Shown here piece after piece: positions 12,173-24,802 of a DNA stretch of 64,000 bases (within the stretch, counting starts at the first letter, position 1; each line of letters starts with the position of its first letter). The translations under genes and the position numbers were made by a program. This DNA comes from Candidatus Nanopelagicales bacterium. Its GTDB lineage: Bacteria > Actinomycetota > Actinomycetes > S36-B12. Below the pieces are notes generated by a model. That model saw only the letters and a program-made list of their open reading frames with translations, had not been told where the DNA came from and ran no database searches. Where the stretch lies: NCBI GenBank assembly GCA_030827125.1, contig JAURFD010000001.1, forward strand, positions 124,001-188,000, read 5' to 3'.

Positions 12173-13101
12173 GTGTGGACGAAGAACGCCTGCGCGAGGC
12201 GTGGGCCGATCCCAAGGTGGCGAACATCGTCTACCACGATTGGGAAGCGTCGACATACGACGAGAAGTGGAACATCAGCTACGACGAACGCTGCGTGTCC
12301 TACGCGCGCGATCGGTACACCCATGTCGCAGGCGATACGGGGTGGCCGTTCGACCGCATGCTTGAGATCGGCGCCGGCACCGGATTTTTCACCCACAACC
12401 TCCTTCAGGCCGGGGTGGCGCGCTCCGCTGTCGTCACCGATATCAGCCAGGGCATGGTCGATGTGGCGGTGCGCAATGGCCGCGAACTCGGCCTGGATGT
12501 TGATGGCCGTGCCGCGGACGCCGAATCGCTGCCCTTTGGCGACGCCGAGTTCGATCTGGTGATCGGTCACGCCGTTCTCCACCACATCCCGGATCTCGAC
12601 CTGGCCTTCCGTGAGATATTGCGCGTTCTCAAGCCCGGTGGACGATTCGTCTTCTGCGGTGAGCCGACACAGCGTGGAGATGTGGTGGCACGCAAGCTGT
12701 CGGCACTGGCCTGGTGGAGCGCCGGACGCGTGACACGGTTGCCCGTCCTTCGCGAACGATTCGCGCGCAGCGCCGATGAGTTGGCGGCGTCATCCGCCGA
12801 GGCGCACCTGGAGGCAATCGTCGACCTGCACACCTTCGACCCCGACCGCCTCGCGGCTTTGGCGATGCGCGCGGGTGCCATCGAGGTGAGCACGGCGACG
12901 GAGGAGCTCACCGCCTCCTGGTTCGGCTGGCCGATACGCACCATTGAGGCCGCGGTCAAGCCGGGCTCGCTGGGATGGAACTGGGCGATCTTCGCCTATC
13001 GCACCTGGTTAGCCCTTGACGCGGCGGACCGCCATTTCTTCGCTCACTGGGTTCCCGACGAGTTCTTCTACAACGTCAGTGTCACGGGGGTTCGGCCCTG
13101 A
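12169..13101 (+). CDS. Class I SAM-dependent methyltransferase
   Basis: 310 aa. The methyltransferase_11 core is at about residues 55-170: SAM motif I MLEIGAGTGFFT, motif II VTDISQGMVDVA, and the post-II acidic segment DLVIGHAVLHHIPD, followed by VLKPGGRFVF. The C-terminal 140 residues are uncharacterised. Its ATG overlaps the hydratase stop. Position and family match Rv3038c/Rv3037c-type proteins near the mycobacterial MGLP cluster. The substrate cannot be read from the sequence; a glucan or lipid hydroxyl is only a guess from context. Confidence 0.85.
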   Translation: MSVDEERLREAWADPKVANIVYHDWEASTYDEKWNISYDERCVSYARDRYTHVAGDTGWPFDRMLEIGAGTGFFTHNLLQAGVARSAVVTDISQGMVDVAVRNGRELGLDVDGRAADAESLPFGDAEFDLVIGHAVLHHIPDLDLAFREILRVLKPGGRFVFCGEPTQRGDVVARKLSALAWWSAGRVTRLPVLRERFARSADELAASSAEAHLEAIVDLHTFDPDRLAALAMRAGAIEVSTATEELTASWFGWPIRTIEAAVKPGSLGWNWAIFAYRTWLALDAADRHFFAHWVPDEFFYNVSVTGVRP

Positions 13102-13151
13102 GCGAAGATCCACGGCAGGCCCGCTTCCTCACCCGCGCGTCACTGCGCTGG

Positions 13152-13832
13152 GTGTGGCGACATCGCGCCTGGTCATGGTGGTACCTCGTGCGTTACTGGC
13201 GGTTCCTTGTGTTCCGCATCCGCAATCCGCACATCATCACTGAAGGCTTCGTGTTCCTCGGTCGCCGCGTGGAGGTGCAAGCGCGCCGCGGTTACGGCCG
13301 GTTGATCCTCGGTCGTTGGGTGCACCTCGGTGATGAGAATCGCATCCGCTGCCACGAGGGAACGATGCGCATTGGCGACAAGTGCGTCTTCGGTCGCGAC
13401 AACACGGTCAACGGCTTCCTCGACATTGAGTTCGGTGAGGGGACCATCGTGGCGGACTGGGTCTACATCTGCGATTTCGACCATGTCACCGACGACATTC
13501 ATGTGCCGATCAAGGACCAGGGCATCCTCAAGTCCCCGGTCCGAATCGGATCGGACGTGTGGATCGGCGCCAAGGCCAGCGTTCTGCGCGGCACGCGTAT
13601 CGGCCACGGCAGCGTCGTGGCCGCACATGCGGTGGTGCGCGGTGAGGTCCCGCCGTATTCCATCGTGGGGGGCATTCCCGCGCGTGTCCTCAAGGATCGT
13701 CGCGAGGTGTACGCCGCCGAGGAGCAGCGGCGCATTGACGTGGCGGATATCGCGCGCAAGACGGCCGTCGCGGCCGAGGGAAATGCTCACAGCGAGCCGG
13801 AGCGTCCCGGTCCTATGCGCGCAGGAGGTTGA
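13152..13832 (+). CDS. Left-handed beta-helix (hexapeptide) acyltransferase
   Basis: LbetaH-fold transferase of the maltose/nodulation O-acetyltransferase type: repeated hexapeptide turns from about residue 45, with the catalytic-His-type region DFDHVTDDIHVPI and the C-terminal VRIGSDVWIGAKASVLRGT and GGIPARV blocks. It probably uses acetyl- or another acyl-CoA; Rv3034c, an acetyltransferase-like protein, holds the same position in mycobacteria. The N-terminus is uncertain. GTG 13152 is the first conventional start, but the frame is open back to CTG 13098, which overlaps the preceding TGA (CTGA) and would add 18 residues. The 3' end overlaps the convergent glycosyltransferase by 20 bp. Confidence 0.85.
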   Translation: MWRHRAWSWWYLVRYWRFLVFRIRNPHIITEGFVFLGRRVEVQARRGYGRLILGRWVHLGDENRIRCHEGTMRIGDKCVFGRDNTVNGFLDIEFGEGTIVADWVYICDFDHVTDDIHVPIKDQGILKSPVRIGSDVWIGAKASVLRGTRIGHGSVVAAHAVVRGEVPPYSIVGGIPARVLKDRREVYAAEEQRRIDVADIARKTAVAAEGNAHSEPERPGPMRAGG

Positions 13833-15063
13833 CCCCGCGGGGCGGGATCCACACTGGTGGCGCTGTCGTGCGGCCGTGGTGTGCGCGCGCCTCCTCGTAG
13901 GTGTCTCGCGTCTGCCCGGCGAGCAATTCCCATCTGTACGACGATTCCAGTCGATCGCGTGCCGTGCGTGCCATGGCGGCTGAGGCGTCCGCATCGTTGA
14001 TTGCCTCCGTGGCCGCCCGCGCGAGGTCGGCCACGTCTCCGGGCACGAAGACTCGGCCGGTCACGCCGTCCTCGACGAACTCGGCGAGCCCACCGGTGCG
14101 GGCGACGACAAGGGGCGCTCCCAGCGCGGCTCCTTCCAGTGCGACGAGCCCGAACGGTTCGTAGATGCTGGGAATGACGAGGGCATCAGCGGCCGCGATG
14201 AGGGCGTGCAATTCGTGCTCGGGGAGCCAACCGGTGAATTCGATGATGTTGGCGACGCGGCGCTCGCGCGCAAGACGTTGGAGATCCTCGCTCGCCCCTC
14301 CACGGCCCGCGATGACCACGCGCAGGCCAGGGAGTCGCCGCCGCAATCGAGGGAGCGCATCAATGAGCGTGTGGGCACCCTTCTCCCACTCGAGTCGACC
14401 GACGAAGACCAGGAGCGGCCCGGCGGCACCGAAGCGATCGCGTACCGCCGCCACTGCCGAACGTGAGGCACGCCAGCGATCACGATCAATGCCGTTGGCG
14501 ATGACGTGGACATGGCGGGGCTCGAGTGCGCCCTCGGCGAAGAGCTTCTCGACCTCGGCGTACATGTGCTGCGAACAGACAATGATCCGGTCCGACTCAT
14601 GGACAAGCCAGTGCTCGACGGAATGAATCGCCTCGGACAGGGGGCCTGGTAGCCACCCCTGGTGCCGACCCGCCTCCGTCGCATGCATGGTGGACACCAG
14701 GGCGGCGCTTGGGAAGTGTGTGCGGAGCGCTACGGCGGCGTGAGCAACGATCCAATCGTGGGCGTGTACGACATCGGGTTCGTCTTCCAACACGAGTCCG
14801 GCGCGGATCATGGCGGACTCCAGTGCCATAACCCAGGCGAGCAGGTGCTCTTCATCGAAGGGCAACGCTGGCGGGTCATGAGGTACGCGAATCACGCGAA
14901 CACCGTTGATGAATGCATCGGATGACTCGCCGGGCGACAGCTGGGTGATGACGGTGACCGCGTCCCCGCGTGCGGCCTGCGCCTCAGCAAGGGCATGCAC
15001 GTGACGACCGAGCCCGCCGTAGACGAGCGGTGGGTATTCCCACGACAGGTGAAGCACGCGCAC
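13813..15063 (-). CDS. GT4 glycosyltransferase, Rv3032/GlgA-like alpha-1,4-glucosyltransferase
   Basis: 416-aa GT-B enzyme. N-terminal GT5/GT4 signature SWEYPPLVYGGLGRHVHALA; C-terminal donor site with FVGRLEWEKG, E(x7)E region SIYEPFGLVALEGAALGAPLV. This matches Rv3032-type enzymes, which elongate the alpha-1,4-glucan of methylglucose lipopolysaccharide and contribute to capsular glucan; ordinary ADP-glucose-dependent GlgM (maltose-1-phosphate forming) is the alternative. GTG 15063 lies 6 nt after a TATGCT box, so the mRNA is probably leaderless even though the gene follows GH57 by only 27 bp. Confidence 0.85.
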   Translation of the reverse strand: MRVLHLSWEYPPLVYGGLGRHVHALAEAQAARGDAVTVITQLSPGESSDAFINGVRVIRVPHDPPALPFDEEHLLAWVMALESAMIRAGLVLEDEPDVVHAHDWIVAHAAVALRTHFPSAALVSTMHATEAGRHQGWLPGPLSEAIHSVEHWLVHESDRIIVCSQHMYAEVEKLFAEGALEPRHVHVIANGIDRDRWRASRSAVAAVRDRFGAAGPLLVFVGRLEWEKGAHTLIDALPRLRRRLPGLRVVIAGRGGASEDLQRLARERRVANIIEFTGWLPEHELHALIAAADALVIPSIYEPFGLVALEGAALGAPLVVARTGGLAEFVEDGVTGRVFVPGDVADLARAATEAINDADASAAMARTARDRLESSYRWELLAGQTRDTYEEARAHHGRTTAPPVWIPPRGVNLLRA

Positions 15064-15069
15064 GCGACG

Positions 15070-15075
15070 AGCATA
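15070..15075 (-). promoter_or_regulatory. -10 box TATGCT of the GT4 gene, leaderless
   Basis: On the minus strand TATGCT ends 6 nt before GTG 15063, inside the 27-bp gap after the GH57 stop. This gives the third gene of the run a promoter of its own. Confidence 0.5.
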
Positions 15076-15090
15076 GGGCGCGCGCGGCCG

Positions 15091-16632
15091 TTACCAGCGC
15101 TCGGCGAATCCGTCGCGTGTCATGAACCGGCGCGCATCAATCAGCCCAAAGGGATGATCGACGGCGAATGCACGATGTGCGCGATCCTCAGCGACTTGGG
15201 CATCCGCGCGCATGAGAGCGGTCACGATGCTTTGAGCGCGCTCCGCGTGATCGTGAAATCGTCGCCGCGCATAGTCGGCTGCTGAATCGTGACTGACCAT
15301 GAAGGCCCAGTCTGATGACAGAGCCAGCAGCAGTTCGCGTACGAGTTGATCGTGCGTTGTTGAGCGAGAGTTTCGCGGGTGCGTCGTGCGGAGGGCGGCA
15401 AGAACTTCCTTTGTCAAGCCCTGTTGGCGGTCGGCGATCTCGTGCGGATCTGTCCAGATGTGCCAGTCCTTGTGCAGTCCCCAAGAGCCGGGTTGAGGGA
15501 ACACCGCCCCCGCGGTCTCACGGGCGGCCTGCTGCATGGTGACGACCTCGATCCCCGCCTCGGGCATCGCGCGCAGGACGCGTTCGAGCCAGTCCGGTCC
15601 TTCATGCCACCAATGCCCGAAGAGTTCGGTGTCGAAGGCAGCGACGACGAGTGGGGACGACTGCCCATCGGATAGATCAAGGAGTCGGCGCCGTACGACG
15701 TCGACGAAGTCGGTGGCATCGCGCGCGACCGAGTCGGCGGCGCGCCCCGCGTCGTAGGGAGCTTTGTCGCCGGGTTCGACCGTGTGGCCCGTCACTCGCG
15801 CGGTGCGGAACCCCCATTCGTGATCAAACGTGTGGAAGTCGCGGTACCAGCGATCACCGGGATAGCCGCGGCGCGGCGACCAGACCCGGTAGGTGACCTC
15901 GAGGTCGCGGCCCACGACGGCGACGTCGCTCTCTCCGAGTCGCCACGCGTGATGGGTGTCGGCCCCCGCGCCGAGCAGGCTGGGGCCGTCCAGCATGAGG
16001 TGGGTGACGCCTGCCTGAGCGAAGATCGACTCGAGTCCCGGTGCGTAGGCGCATTCGGGTGTCCACATCCCTGTCGGCCTGGTACCGAGGCGGACCGCGG
16101 TGTCGTCCATGCCTGCCGTGAGGGTGGCGCGTGCCAACGCATCGGGGAGCAGGGGAGTGAAGGAGTGTGTCAGCGGACCGCTCAACAACTCGACGACACC
16201 GGCATTGACGAGGGGACGGAGGGCCGCGGACCCGCCACTGGCCCAGTCACGTTCGAACAATTCGAGTGCCCACGTTGCTTCGGCGAACTCGCGCCGCCCT
16301 GCGGTGCGGCGATCCGACTCGGCAGCGTTCGCCATGCCGGACGCCCGCGTCTGCCAATGCGCGAGCCATCGTCGCTGCTCCGCGATGACGTGCGGGTCGT
16401 CCCATTGGGCCGCCAGGACGGGGGTGACGCCCAGGGTGAGAACGTCGCGCATGCCCTCATTGCCGAGGCGGGTGAGAACGTCGAGAACCCGCAGGTACGA
16501 CGTTCCCCATGCCTGGTGAAGCCACTCTTCCCCCACCGGCCAGGTGCCGTGGTGGGTGAGCCACGGCAGGTGCGTATGCAGGACAAGGGCAAACCGGCCG
16601 ACGCGTTGCGTACGGGCCCCGACGGTGCTCAC
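15091..16632 (-). CDS. GH57 family 1,4-alpha-glucan branching enzyme-like protein (Rv3031 type)
   Basis: 513 aa with GH57 conserved regions in order: ALVLHTHLPW (region 1), GPLTHSFTPLL (region 2), GMWTPECAY with the nucleophile Glu (region 3), AAFDTELFGHWWHEG with the acid/base Asp (region 4), plus a C-terminal DUF1957 domain containing the region-5 type motif KDWHIWTDPHE. The family branches alpha-1,4-glucans; the mycobacterial counterpart beside the GT4 and methyltransferase is assigned to MGLP synthesis. GTG 16632 overlaps the stop of the upstream methyltransferase (GTGA). It is a second branching enzyme beside GH13 glgB, probably for a different glucan. Confidence 0.9.
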   Translation of the reverse strand: MSTVGARTQRVGRFALVLHTHLPWLTHHGTWPVGEEWLHQAWGTSYLRVLDVLTRLGNEGMRDVLTLGVTPVLAAQWDDPHVIAEQRRWLAHWQTRASGMANAAESDRRTAGRREFAEATWALELFERDWASGGSAALRPLVNAGVVELLSGPLTHSFTPLLPDALARATLTAGMDDTAVRLGTRPTGMWTPECAYAPGLESIFAQAGVTHLMLDGPSLLGAGADTHHAWRLGESDVAVVGRDLEVTYRVWSPRRGYPGDRWYRDFHTFDHEWGFRTARVTGHTVEPGDKAPYDAGRAADSVARDATDFVDVVRRRLLDLSDGQSSPLVVAAFDTELFGHWWHEGPDWLERVLRAMPEAGIEVVTMQQAARETAGAVFPQPGSWGLHKDWHIWTDPHEIADRQQGLTKEVLAALRTTHPRNSRSTTHDQLVRELLLALSSDWAFMVSHDSAADYARRRFHDHAERAQSIVTALMRADAQVAEDRAHRAFAVDHPFGLIDARRFMTRDGFAERW

Positions 16633-17396
16633 GCGACGCCTTGAGCCACGAGGTCCTGGGCGGTCTGGACCTCGCCCGAGAACTCGAAGTCGGCGGCTGT
16701 CACGGAGGACACCATGTCACCCAGTTCGACGCTCCACTTCCCGGTGGTCATCGCGGTCACCTGGGCCGCGACCAAGGACCCGTGTGTGGATTCCCATTCC
16801 TGGAGGCGGGGACCATGGTGGAGACCGAAGACGCCGATGTCAGCGAAACCGGCCTGCTTCAGCAGGCTTCGTACCTGTTCGGCGTCGAACTCCTCCACGT
16901 GGAATGGATTCGCGGGCTTCTCCCCCCTGCCCAGTCCGGGGGAGAAGGTGAGTCGATTGGGAGTGGTCAGCAGCAGGCGGCCACCCGCACGCAGAATGCG
17001 TCGTGCCTCCGCAAGGAAGCCGAGTGGATTCCAGATGTGCTCGAGGACCTGGAGCGTGACCACCGCGTCCACGCTCTCATCGGCTATCGGCAGGGCAGCC
17101 AGGTTCGCGGTGACGGGTGCGATGGTCGGATAGTGCGCGCGCATGTGAGCGCAGGTGGCCCTGTCGTAGTCCACGGCGAGTCTCAGTCGTCCGGGCAGCA
17201 GGGAGGGGCCGTAGCCTTCGCCGGCGCCCGCATCCACGACCACGCCGTGGGACGAGAGTCGCTGGGCGCTCCAGTGATACGCCACGAGATGGCGAGCAAA
17301 CCAGTACTCCTCGTGCGGCAGTCCCGGTGCTGTGCGCTCGCCGGTGGCCGGGAGACCGTCCAGCCCATGTTCGAGAGGAGCACCGTCACGGGACAC
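16629..17396 (-). CDS. SAM-dependent methyltransferase (Rv3030-like)
   Basis: 255-aa class I methyltransferase: motif I VVDAGAGEGYGPSLL, acidic loop LAVDYD, motif IV region VDAVVTLQVLEHIWNP, then ILRAGGRLLLTTPN. It is first in the run methyltransferase-GH57-GT4, the order of Rv3030-Rv3031-Rv3032, where Rv3030 is implicated in 6-O-methylation of MGLP glucose. Start GTG 17396 is tentative; a TAGCCC-like element lies directly upstream on the minus strand, too close for a normal -10. Function here is inferred from family and neighbours. Confidence 0.83.
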   Translation of the reverse strand: MSRDGAPLEHGLDGLPATGERTAPGLPHEEYWFARHLVAYHWSAQRLSSHGVVVDAGAGEGYGPSLLPGRLRLAVDYDRATCAHMRAHYPTIAPVTANLAALPIADESVDAVVTLQVLEHIWNPLGFLAEARRILRAGGRLLLTTPNRLTFSPGLGRGEKPANPFHVEEFDAEQVRSLLKQAGFADIGVFGLHHGPRLQEWESTHGSLVAAQVTAMTTGKWSVELGDMVSSVTAADFEFSGEVQTAQDLVAQGVA

Positions 17397-17557
17397 GGGG
17401 CTAGGGTGCCGCGTGTTGGGGTTGTTCGTCCATCGGCGCCACCCGCGTGGCCACGGTGACGGCCCAGCGGCGATCCTCGACGCGACAGCCTAAATACTGG
17501 CGAGTAACATAGCCGCGAGCACCTCAAATCGGGGTCGCCGGCTGCCAAGGAGTACGC
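17397..17557. promoter_or_regulatory. Divergent intergenic region, methyltransferase / etfB
   Basis: 161 bp. On the plus side TAACAT at 17505-17510 is a plausible -10 box for etfB, followed by a leader of about 40 nt ending in AAGGAG before GTG 17558. I see no clear operator or riboswitch. Confidence 0.4.
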
Positions 17558-18337
17558 GTGAAGATCGCCGTATGCGTGAAGCAGGTGCCCGACACCTGGG
17601 CCGAGAAGAAGCTCAAGTCTGACGACTCGACGCTCGATCGCGAATCTGCCGAGGGAGTGCTGAACGAGCTTGATGAGTACGCCGTCGAGGAGGCCCTTCG
17701 CCTGATCGAGGCCCACGGTGGCGAGGTCGTCGTCGTGTCGATGGGCCCGGAGCGGGCCGGTGAGACGGTCCGCAAGGCGCTCAGCATGGGTGCCGACGCG
17801 GGGATTCACGTGGTCGACGACAACCTGCGCGGCTCTGATGCTCTCGCCACGTCGGCAGTGCTCGCCAAGGCACTTGAGGGACGCGGCTTCGACCTCATCA
17901 TCTTCGGCTCGGAGTCCACCGACGCTCGCATGAGCGTTGTGCCGGCGATGGTGGCCGAGCGGCTCGGAATCCCGCAGGTCACCTTCAGCCAAAAGGTCGA
18001 GGTGGAGGGATCTACGGTGCGCGCCGAGCGAGTGACCGAGTACGGATTCGACACCGTGGAGGCCGCACTGCCGGCCGTCGTCTCCGTGGTCGAGAAGATC
18101 AACGAGCCGCGATACCCGTCTTTCAAGGGCATCATGGCGGCGAAGAAGAAGCCCGTCGAGACACTTGCCCTCGCTGAACTCGGCATTGAGCCGACCGCGG
18201 TGGGCCTCGCGGGTGCGTGGACCGCGGTCGCCGACTTCGCTGAGCGCCCCCCGAAGGCCGCTGGCACCATCGTCACTGATGAAGGTGAGGGCGGTGCGCG
18301 CATCGCCGACTACCTCGTCGAGCAGAAGTTCATCTAG
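17558..18337 (+). CDS. etfB: Electron transfer flavoprotein subunit beta
   Basis: 259 aa, beginning KIAVCVKQVPDTWAEKKL, the classic ETF-beta N-terminus, with the AMP-binding signature region DLIIFGSESTDARMSVVPAMVAERLGI. With EtfA it forms the FAD- and AMP-containing heterodimer that passes electrons from acyl-CoA dehydrogenases to the membrane ETF:quinone oxidoreductase. GTG 17558 has AAGGAG upstream. etfBA followed by a cysteine desulfurase and mnmA is the order also found in mycobacteria (fixA-fixB-iscS-trmU). Confidence 0.95.
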   Translation: MKIAVCVKQVPDTWAEKKLKSDDSTLDRESAEGVLNELDEYAVEEALRLIEAHGGEVVVVSMGPERAGETVRKALSMGADAGIHVVDDNLRGSDALATSAVLAKALEGRGFDLIIFGSESTDARMSVVPAMVAERLGIPQVTFSQKVEVEGSTVRAERVTEYGFDTVEAALPAVVSVVEKINEPRYPSFKGIMAAKKKPVETLALAELGIEPTAVGLAGAWTAVADFAERPPKAAGTIVTDEGEGGARIADYLVEQKFI

Positions 18338-18349
18338 GAGGGCTGGGAC

Positions 18350-19306
18350 ATGGCAGAGATTCTGGTTGTTGTGGACCACGCCGAGGGCGCGGTCAAGAAA
18401 GTCACGCTCGAGCTGCTGACACTCGCGCGTTCGCTCGGTGAGCCGTCGGCGGTGTGGCTCGGGTCCGGTGCAAGCGCTGATGCCCTCGCATCCCTGGCGG
18501 AATACGGTGCCCAGACGGTGTACGTCGCCGAGGGCAGTGACCTCGACGAGTTCGTCGTCGCTCCCAAGACAGAGGTCCTGGCCCAACTCGTGGCAGAGAA
18601 GTCACCGGCCGCAGTGCTGTTGGCCTCTTCGGCCGAGGGCAAGGAGATTGCCGGACGGCTGGCGGTCAAGACCAACTCCGGTGTCATCACTGATGCCGTA
18701 GCCGTCGAGCCGGACTTCACCGCGACCCAGAGTGTGTTCGGCGGCGCTGTCGTCGTGCACTCCCGTGTCAACACAGGTACGCCGATCATTACGGTACGGC
18801 CGAACTCGACCGCGCCCGAGCCCGCGGCCGCAGCCGGTGCTCGCGTCGATGTTGCTGTCAACGTCTCGGATGCCGCCAAGGGTGCCAAGGTCACCGGCCG
18901 CACGGTTGCGCAGAAGGGTGGTCGCCCGGAACTCAGCGAGGCCGCCATCGTGGTATCCGGCGGTCGCGGCGTGGGCGGGGCGGAGGGCTTCGGCGTGGTC
19001 GAGGCGCTCGCCGATTCACTTGGTGCTGCCGTGGGTGCTTCTCGCGCGGCAACCGACGCTGGCTGGTACCCGCACCAGTTCCAGGTTGGCCAGACCGGCA
19101 AGACCGTGTCACCGCAGCTCTACATTGCCAATGGCATCAGCGGTGCGATCCAGCATCGTGCCGGAATGCAGACCTCCAAGACGATCGTGGTGGTCAACAA
19201 GGATCCCGAGGCGCCGATCTTCGAGCTCGCGGACTTCGGTGTCGTCGGCGATCTGTTCGCCGTCGTGCCGCAACTGACCGATGAGATCGGGAAGCGCCGC
19301 GGCTGA
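18350..19306 (+). CDS. etfA: Electron transfer flavoprotein subunit alpha
   Basis: 318 aa. N-terminal domain about 1-190, then the FAD domain with VVSGGRGVGGAEGF (glycine loop) and the signature YIANGISGAIQHRAGMQ, VVNKDPEAPIFELADFG and VVGDLF, characteristic of ETF-alpha C-termini. AGGAGGG precedes ATG 18350 and the spacing to etfB is 12 bp, so they form one operon. Confidence 0.95.
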   Translation: MAEILVVVDHAEGAVKKVTLELLTLARSLGEPSAVWLGSGASADALASLAEYGAQTVYVAEGSDLDEFVVAPKTEVLAQLVAEKSPAAVLLASSAEGKEIAGRLAVKTNSGVITDAVAVEPDFTATQSVFGGAVVVHSRVNTGTPIITVRPNSTAPEPAAAAGARVDVAVNVSDAAKGAKVTGRTVAQKGGRPELSEAAIVVSGGRGVGGAEGFGVVEALADSLGAAVGASRAATDAGWYPHQFQVGQTGKTVSPQLYIANGISGAIQHRAGMQTSKTIVVVNKDPEAPIFELADFGVVGDLFAVVPQLTDEIGKRRG

Positions 19307-19317
19307 CGCACCACAGG

Positions 19318-19323
19318 TAGGCT
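19318..19323 (+). promoter_or_regulatory. -10 box TAGGCT of the cysteine desulfurase gene, leaderless
   Basis: TAGGCT starts 12 bp after the etfA stop and ends 7 nt before GTG 19331. No ribosome binding site intervenes, so the desulfurase-mnmA-metE-like-ligA run can be transcribed independently of etfBA. Confidence 0.6.
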
Positions 19324-19330
19324 CCTGCGC

Positions 19331-20518
19331 GTGACCGACCGCCGCGTGTACCTCGATCACGCCGCGACCACACGCCTGCTGCCCGCCGCGGCCCAAGCGT
19401 GGGCCGCGGCGGCGGCGCAGGTGGGCAATCCCAGTTCACTGCACACGTCCGGGCGCCGGGCCCGGCGGCTCGTGGAGGAGTCCCGGGAGTCCATCGCCGA
19501 GGATCTCGGCGTACGACCGAGCGAGGTTGTCTTTACCTCGGGTGGGACCGAGGCGGACAACCTGGCCGTGAAGGGATTCGCCTGGTTGGGCGATCCCCTC
19601 GGCCGGCAGGGATCACGTCGGCGGATCCTCGCCTCACCCATCGAACACCACGCGGTGCTCGACGCGGTGCTGTGGCTGCAAGAGCAAGGTCAACCCGTCG
19701 AGTGGATTCCCGTTGATGCGCTCGGCCGCGTTGATCTTGATTATCTGCAGCAGCACCTGGACTCCGACGTAGCCCTCTGCACGGTCATGTGGGCGAACAA
19801 CGAGGTGGGGACGGTTCAGCCCGTCGCCGACATCGCCGCAGCCTGTCGTGAAGCGGGCGTGCCCTTCCATTCGGATGCCGTTCAGGCACTCGGTGCGCTG
19901 CCGCTCGATCTCACACTGCCCGGCCTCACGTCGGTTGCGCTGAGTGGCCACAAGATTGGCGCTCCGGTGGGCGTGGGTGCGCTCATCCTGGACCGCGATG
20001 CGGCGTTGGTGCCCCTCCAGCACGGCGGAGGTCAGGAGCGCGAGGTGCGTTCGGGCACGGTCGACGCTGCCTCCATTGCCGCCTTCGCCGTCGCAGTCCA
20101 CGAAGCGGTCACCGAGCAGGTGGTGAGCGCGGCTCACATGGCGATGCTGCGCGACCGACTCATCGAGGGCATCACGGGCCTGGCCCCCGACGCGGTCGTC
20201 AATGGTGACCTTGTCGATCGGCTGCCCGGCAATGTGCACGTGACCTTCCCGGGCTGCGAAGGCGACGCACTGCTCATGTTGCTCGATGCCGCCGGAGTGG
20301 AATGCTCCACCGGCTCGGCATGCACGTCGGGCATCCCGGAGCCCTCCCATGTGTTGATTGCCATGGGGGTGGATCCCCGAACCGCCCGTGGTTCCTTGCG
20401 ATTCAGCCTCTCGCGCAACAGCACTGATGCGGATGTCGATCGTGTCCTCGAGGTGTTGCCCGCGGTTCTTGATCGCGCGGCTCGTGCGTCGAGCCCGCGA
20501 CTGCGATCGAGGGTGTGA
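19331..20518 (+). CDS. iscS: Cysteine desulfurase, NifS/IscS family
   Basis: 395-aa fold-type I PLP enzyme. [12 protein letters not shown] opens the protein; PLP is bound through the Lys of [14 protein letters not shown], and the catalytic persulfide Cys is in [10 protein letters not shown] with the long mobile loop of group I. It transfers cysteine sulfur to acceptors; directly downstream MnmA (1-nt gap) is the likely partner for tRNA 2-thiouridine. It may also serve iron-sulfur assembly, although actinobacteria usually have a separate SUF operon. Confidence 0.93.
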   Translation: MTDRRVYLDHAATTRLLPAAAQAWAAAAAQVGNPSSLHTSGRRARRLVEESRESIAEDLGVRPSEVVFTSGGTEADNLAVKGFAWLGDPLGRQGSRRRILASPIEHHAVLDAVLWLQEQGQPVEWIPVDALGRVDLDYLQQHLDSDVALCTVMWANNEVGTVQPVADIAAACREAGVPFHSDAVQALGALPLDLTLPGLTSVALSGHKIGAPVGVGALILDRDAALVPLQHGGGQEREVRSGTVDAASIAAFAVAVHEAVTEQVVSAAHMAMLRDRLIEGITGLAPDAVVNGDLVDRLPGNVHVTFPGCEGDALLMLLDAAGVECSTGSACTSGIPEPSHVLIAMGVDPRTARGSLRFSLSRNSTDADVDRVLEVLPAVLDRAARASSPRLRSRV

Positions 20519-20519
20519 C

Positions 20520-21589
20520 GTGAGAGTCATCGCCGCACTGTCCGGCGGGGTCGACTCCGCTGTCGCTGCTGCGCGCGCCATCGACGCTGGACATGAGGTC
20601 GTGGGCGTACATCTGGCGCTGGCGCGTGTGCCCGGTGCCGGCACTGGATCGCGCGGCTGCTGCTCCCCGGCGGACGCACGCGACGCTCGGCGTGTCGCCG
20701 ACGTTCTCGATATTCCCTACTACGTGTGGGACGTGAGCGAGGAGTTCAGTGCGGAGGTGATCGACGACTTCGTGGCGGAGTACGACCAAGGACACACACC
20801 GCATCCATGTTTGCGGTGCAACGAGTCCATCAAGTTCTCCGTCGTCCTTGAGCGAGCCCGAGCACTCGGATTCGACGCGGTCTGCACGGGGCACTACGCC
20901 CGCCTGGTCGAAGGGCCGGAGGGCCGGGAACTGCACCGCGCCTTCGACGCCGCGAAGGATCAGTCTCCGGTCTTATCGGTCCTCGACGCCGACCAACTTG
21001 CCGGCGCACTGTTTCCGCTGGGGGAGTCCACGAAGGGTGAGGTGCGCGCGGAGGCGGCTGCGCGCGGCTTGCGCGTCGCGGACAAGCCCGACAGCCACGA
21101 CATCTGCTTCATCCCGGACGGCGATACGCGCGGATTCCTGCAGCAGCGGCTCGGGGATCGCCCCGGCGATCTTGTTGATGTCGCGACCGGTGAAGTCGTC
21201 GGCCAGCACGAGGGCACCTACGGATTCACGATCGGGCAGCGGCGTGGACTTGATCTGCGCGTGCCCACCGAGGCGGGCGACCGTCGTTACGTCGTCGACA
21301 TCGATGCCGCGTCCCATCGCGTTTACATCGGTGCACACGAGCTGCTCGCCGTACGACGGATTGACGCCGAACGGCCCCGCTGGTGTGGTCCGCCGCCCAC
21401 CGAGGACCTCCTTGGTCAGATTCAGTTCCGCGCGCATGCCGCCCCTGTGGATGCCCGCGTCGTCGTTGACGGGGATCGCGTGTCGGCACACCTCGCCGAA
21501 GCCGTGCACGGTGTCGCACTGGGTCAGGCGCTGGTGATGTACGCCGGGAGTCGGGTCGTCGGCTCCGCCACCATCAGTGGCAGGGCGGG

Positions 21590-21593
<4 letters not shown>
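20520..21593 (+). CDS. mnmA: tRNA-specific 2-thiouridylase
   Basis: 357 aa. PP-loop ATPase motif [12 protein letters not shown] at the N-terminus, first catalytic Cys in [13 protein letters not shown], and the second in HDICFIPDG. The enzyme adenylates U34 of tRNA-Lys, Glu and Gln and inserts sulfur. GTG 20520 is 1 nt after the desulfurase stop. Two of its substrates, tRNA-Gln and tRNA-Glu, are encoded later in the window, but with CTG and CTC anticodons whose position 34 is C, so those isoacceptors themselves are not thiolated. Confidence 0.95.
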
Positions 21594-24801
<3,208 letters not shown>

Positions 24802-24802
24802 C

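Noticed and set aside
17183-18586. 467-codon minus-strand frame across etfB and the methyltransferase start
   Set aside because: It would overlap two well-supported genes and has no family resemblance.
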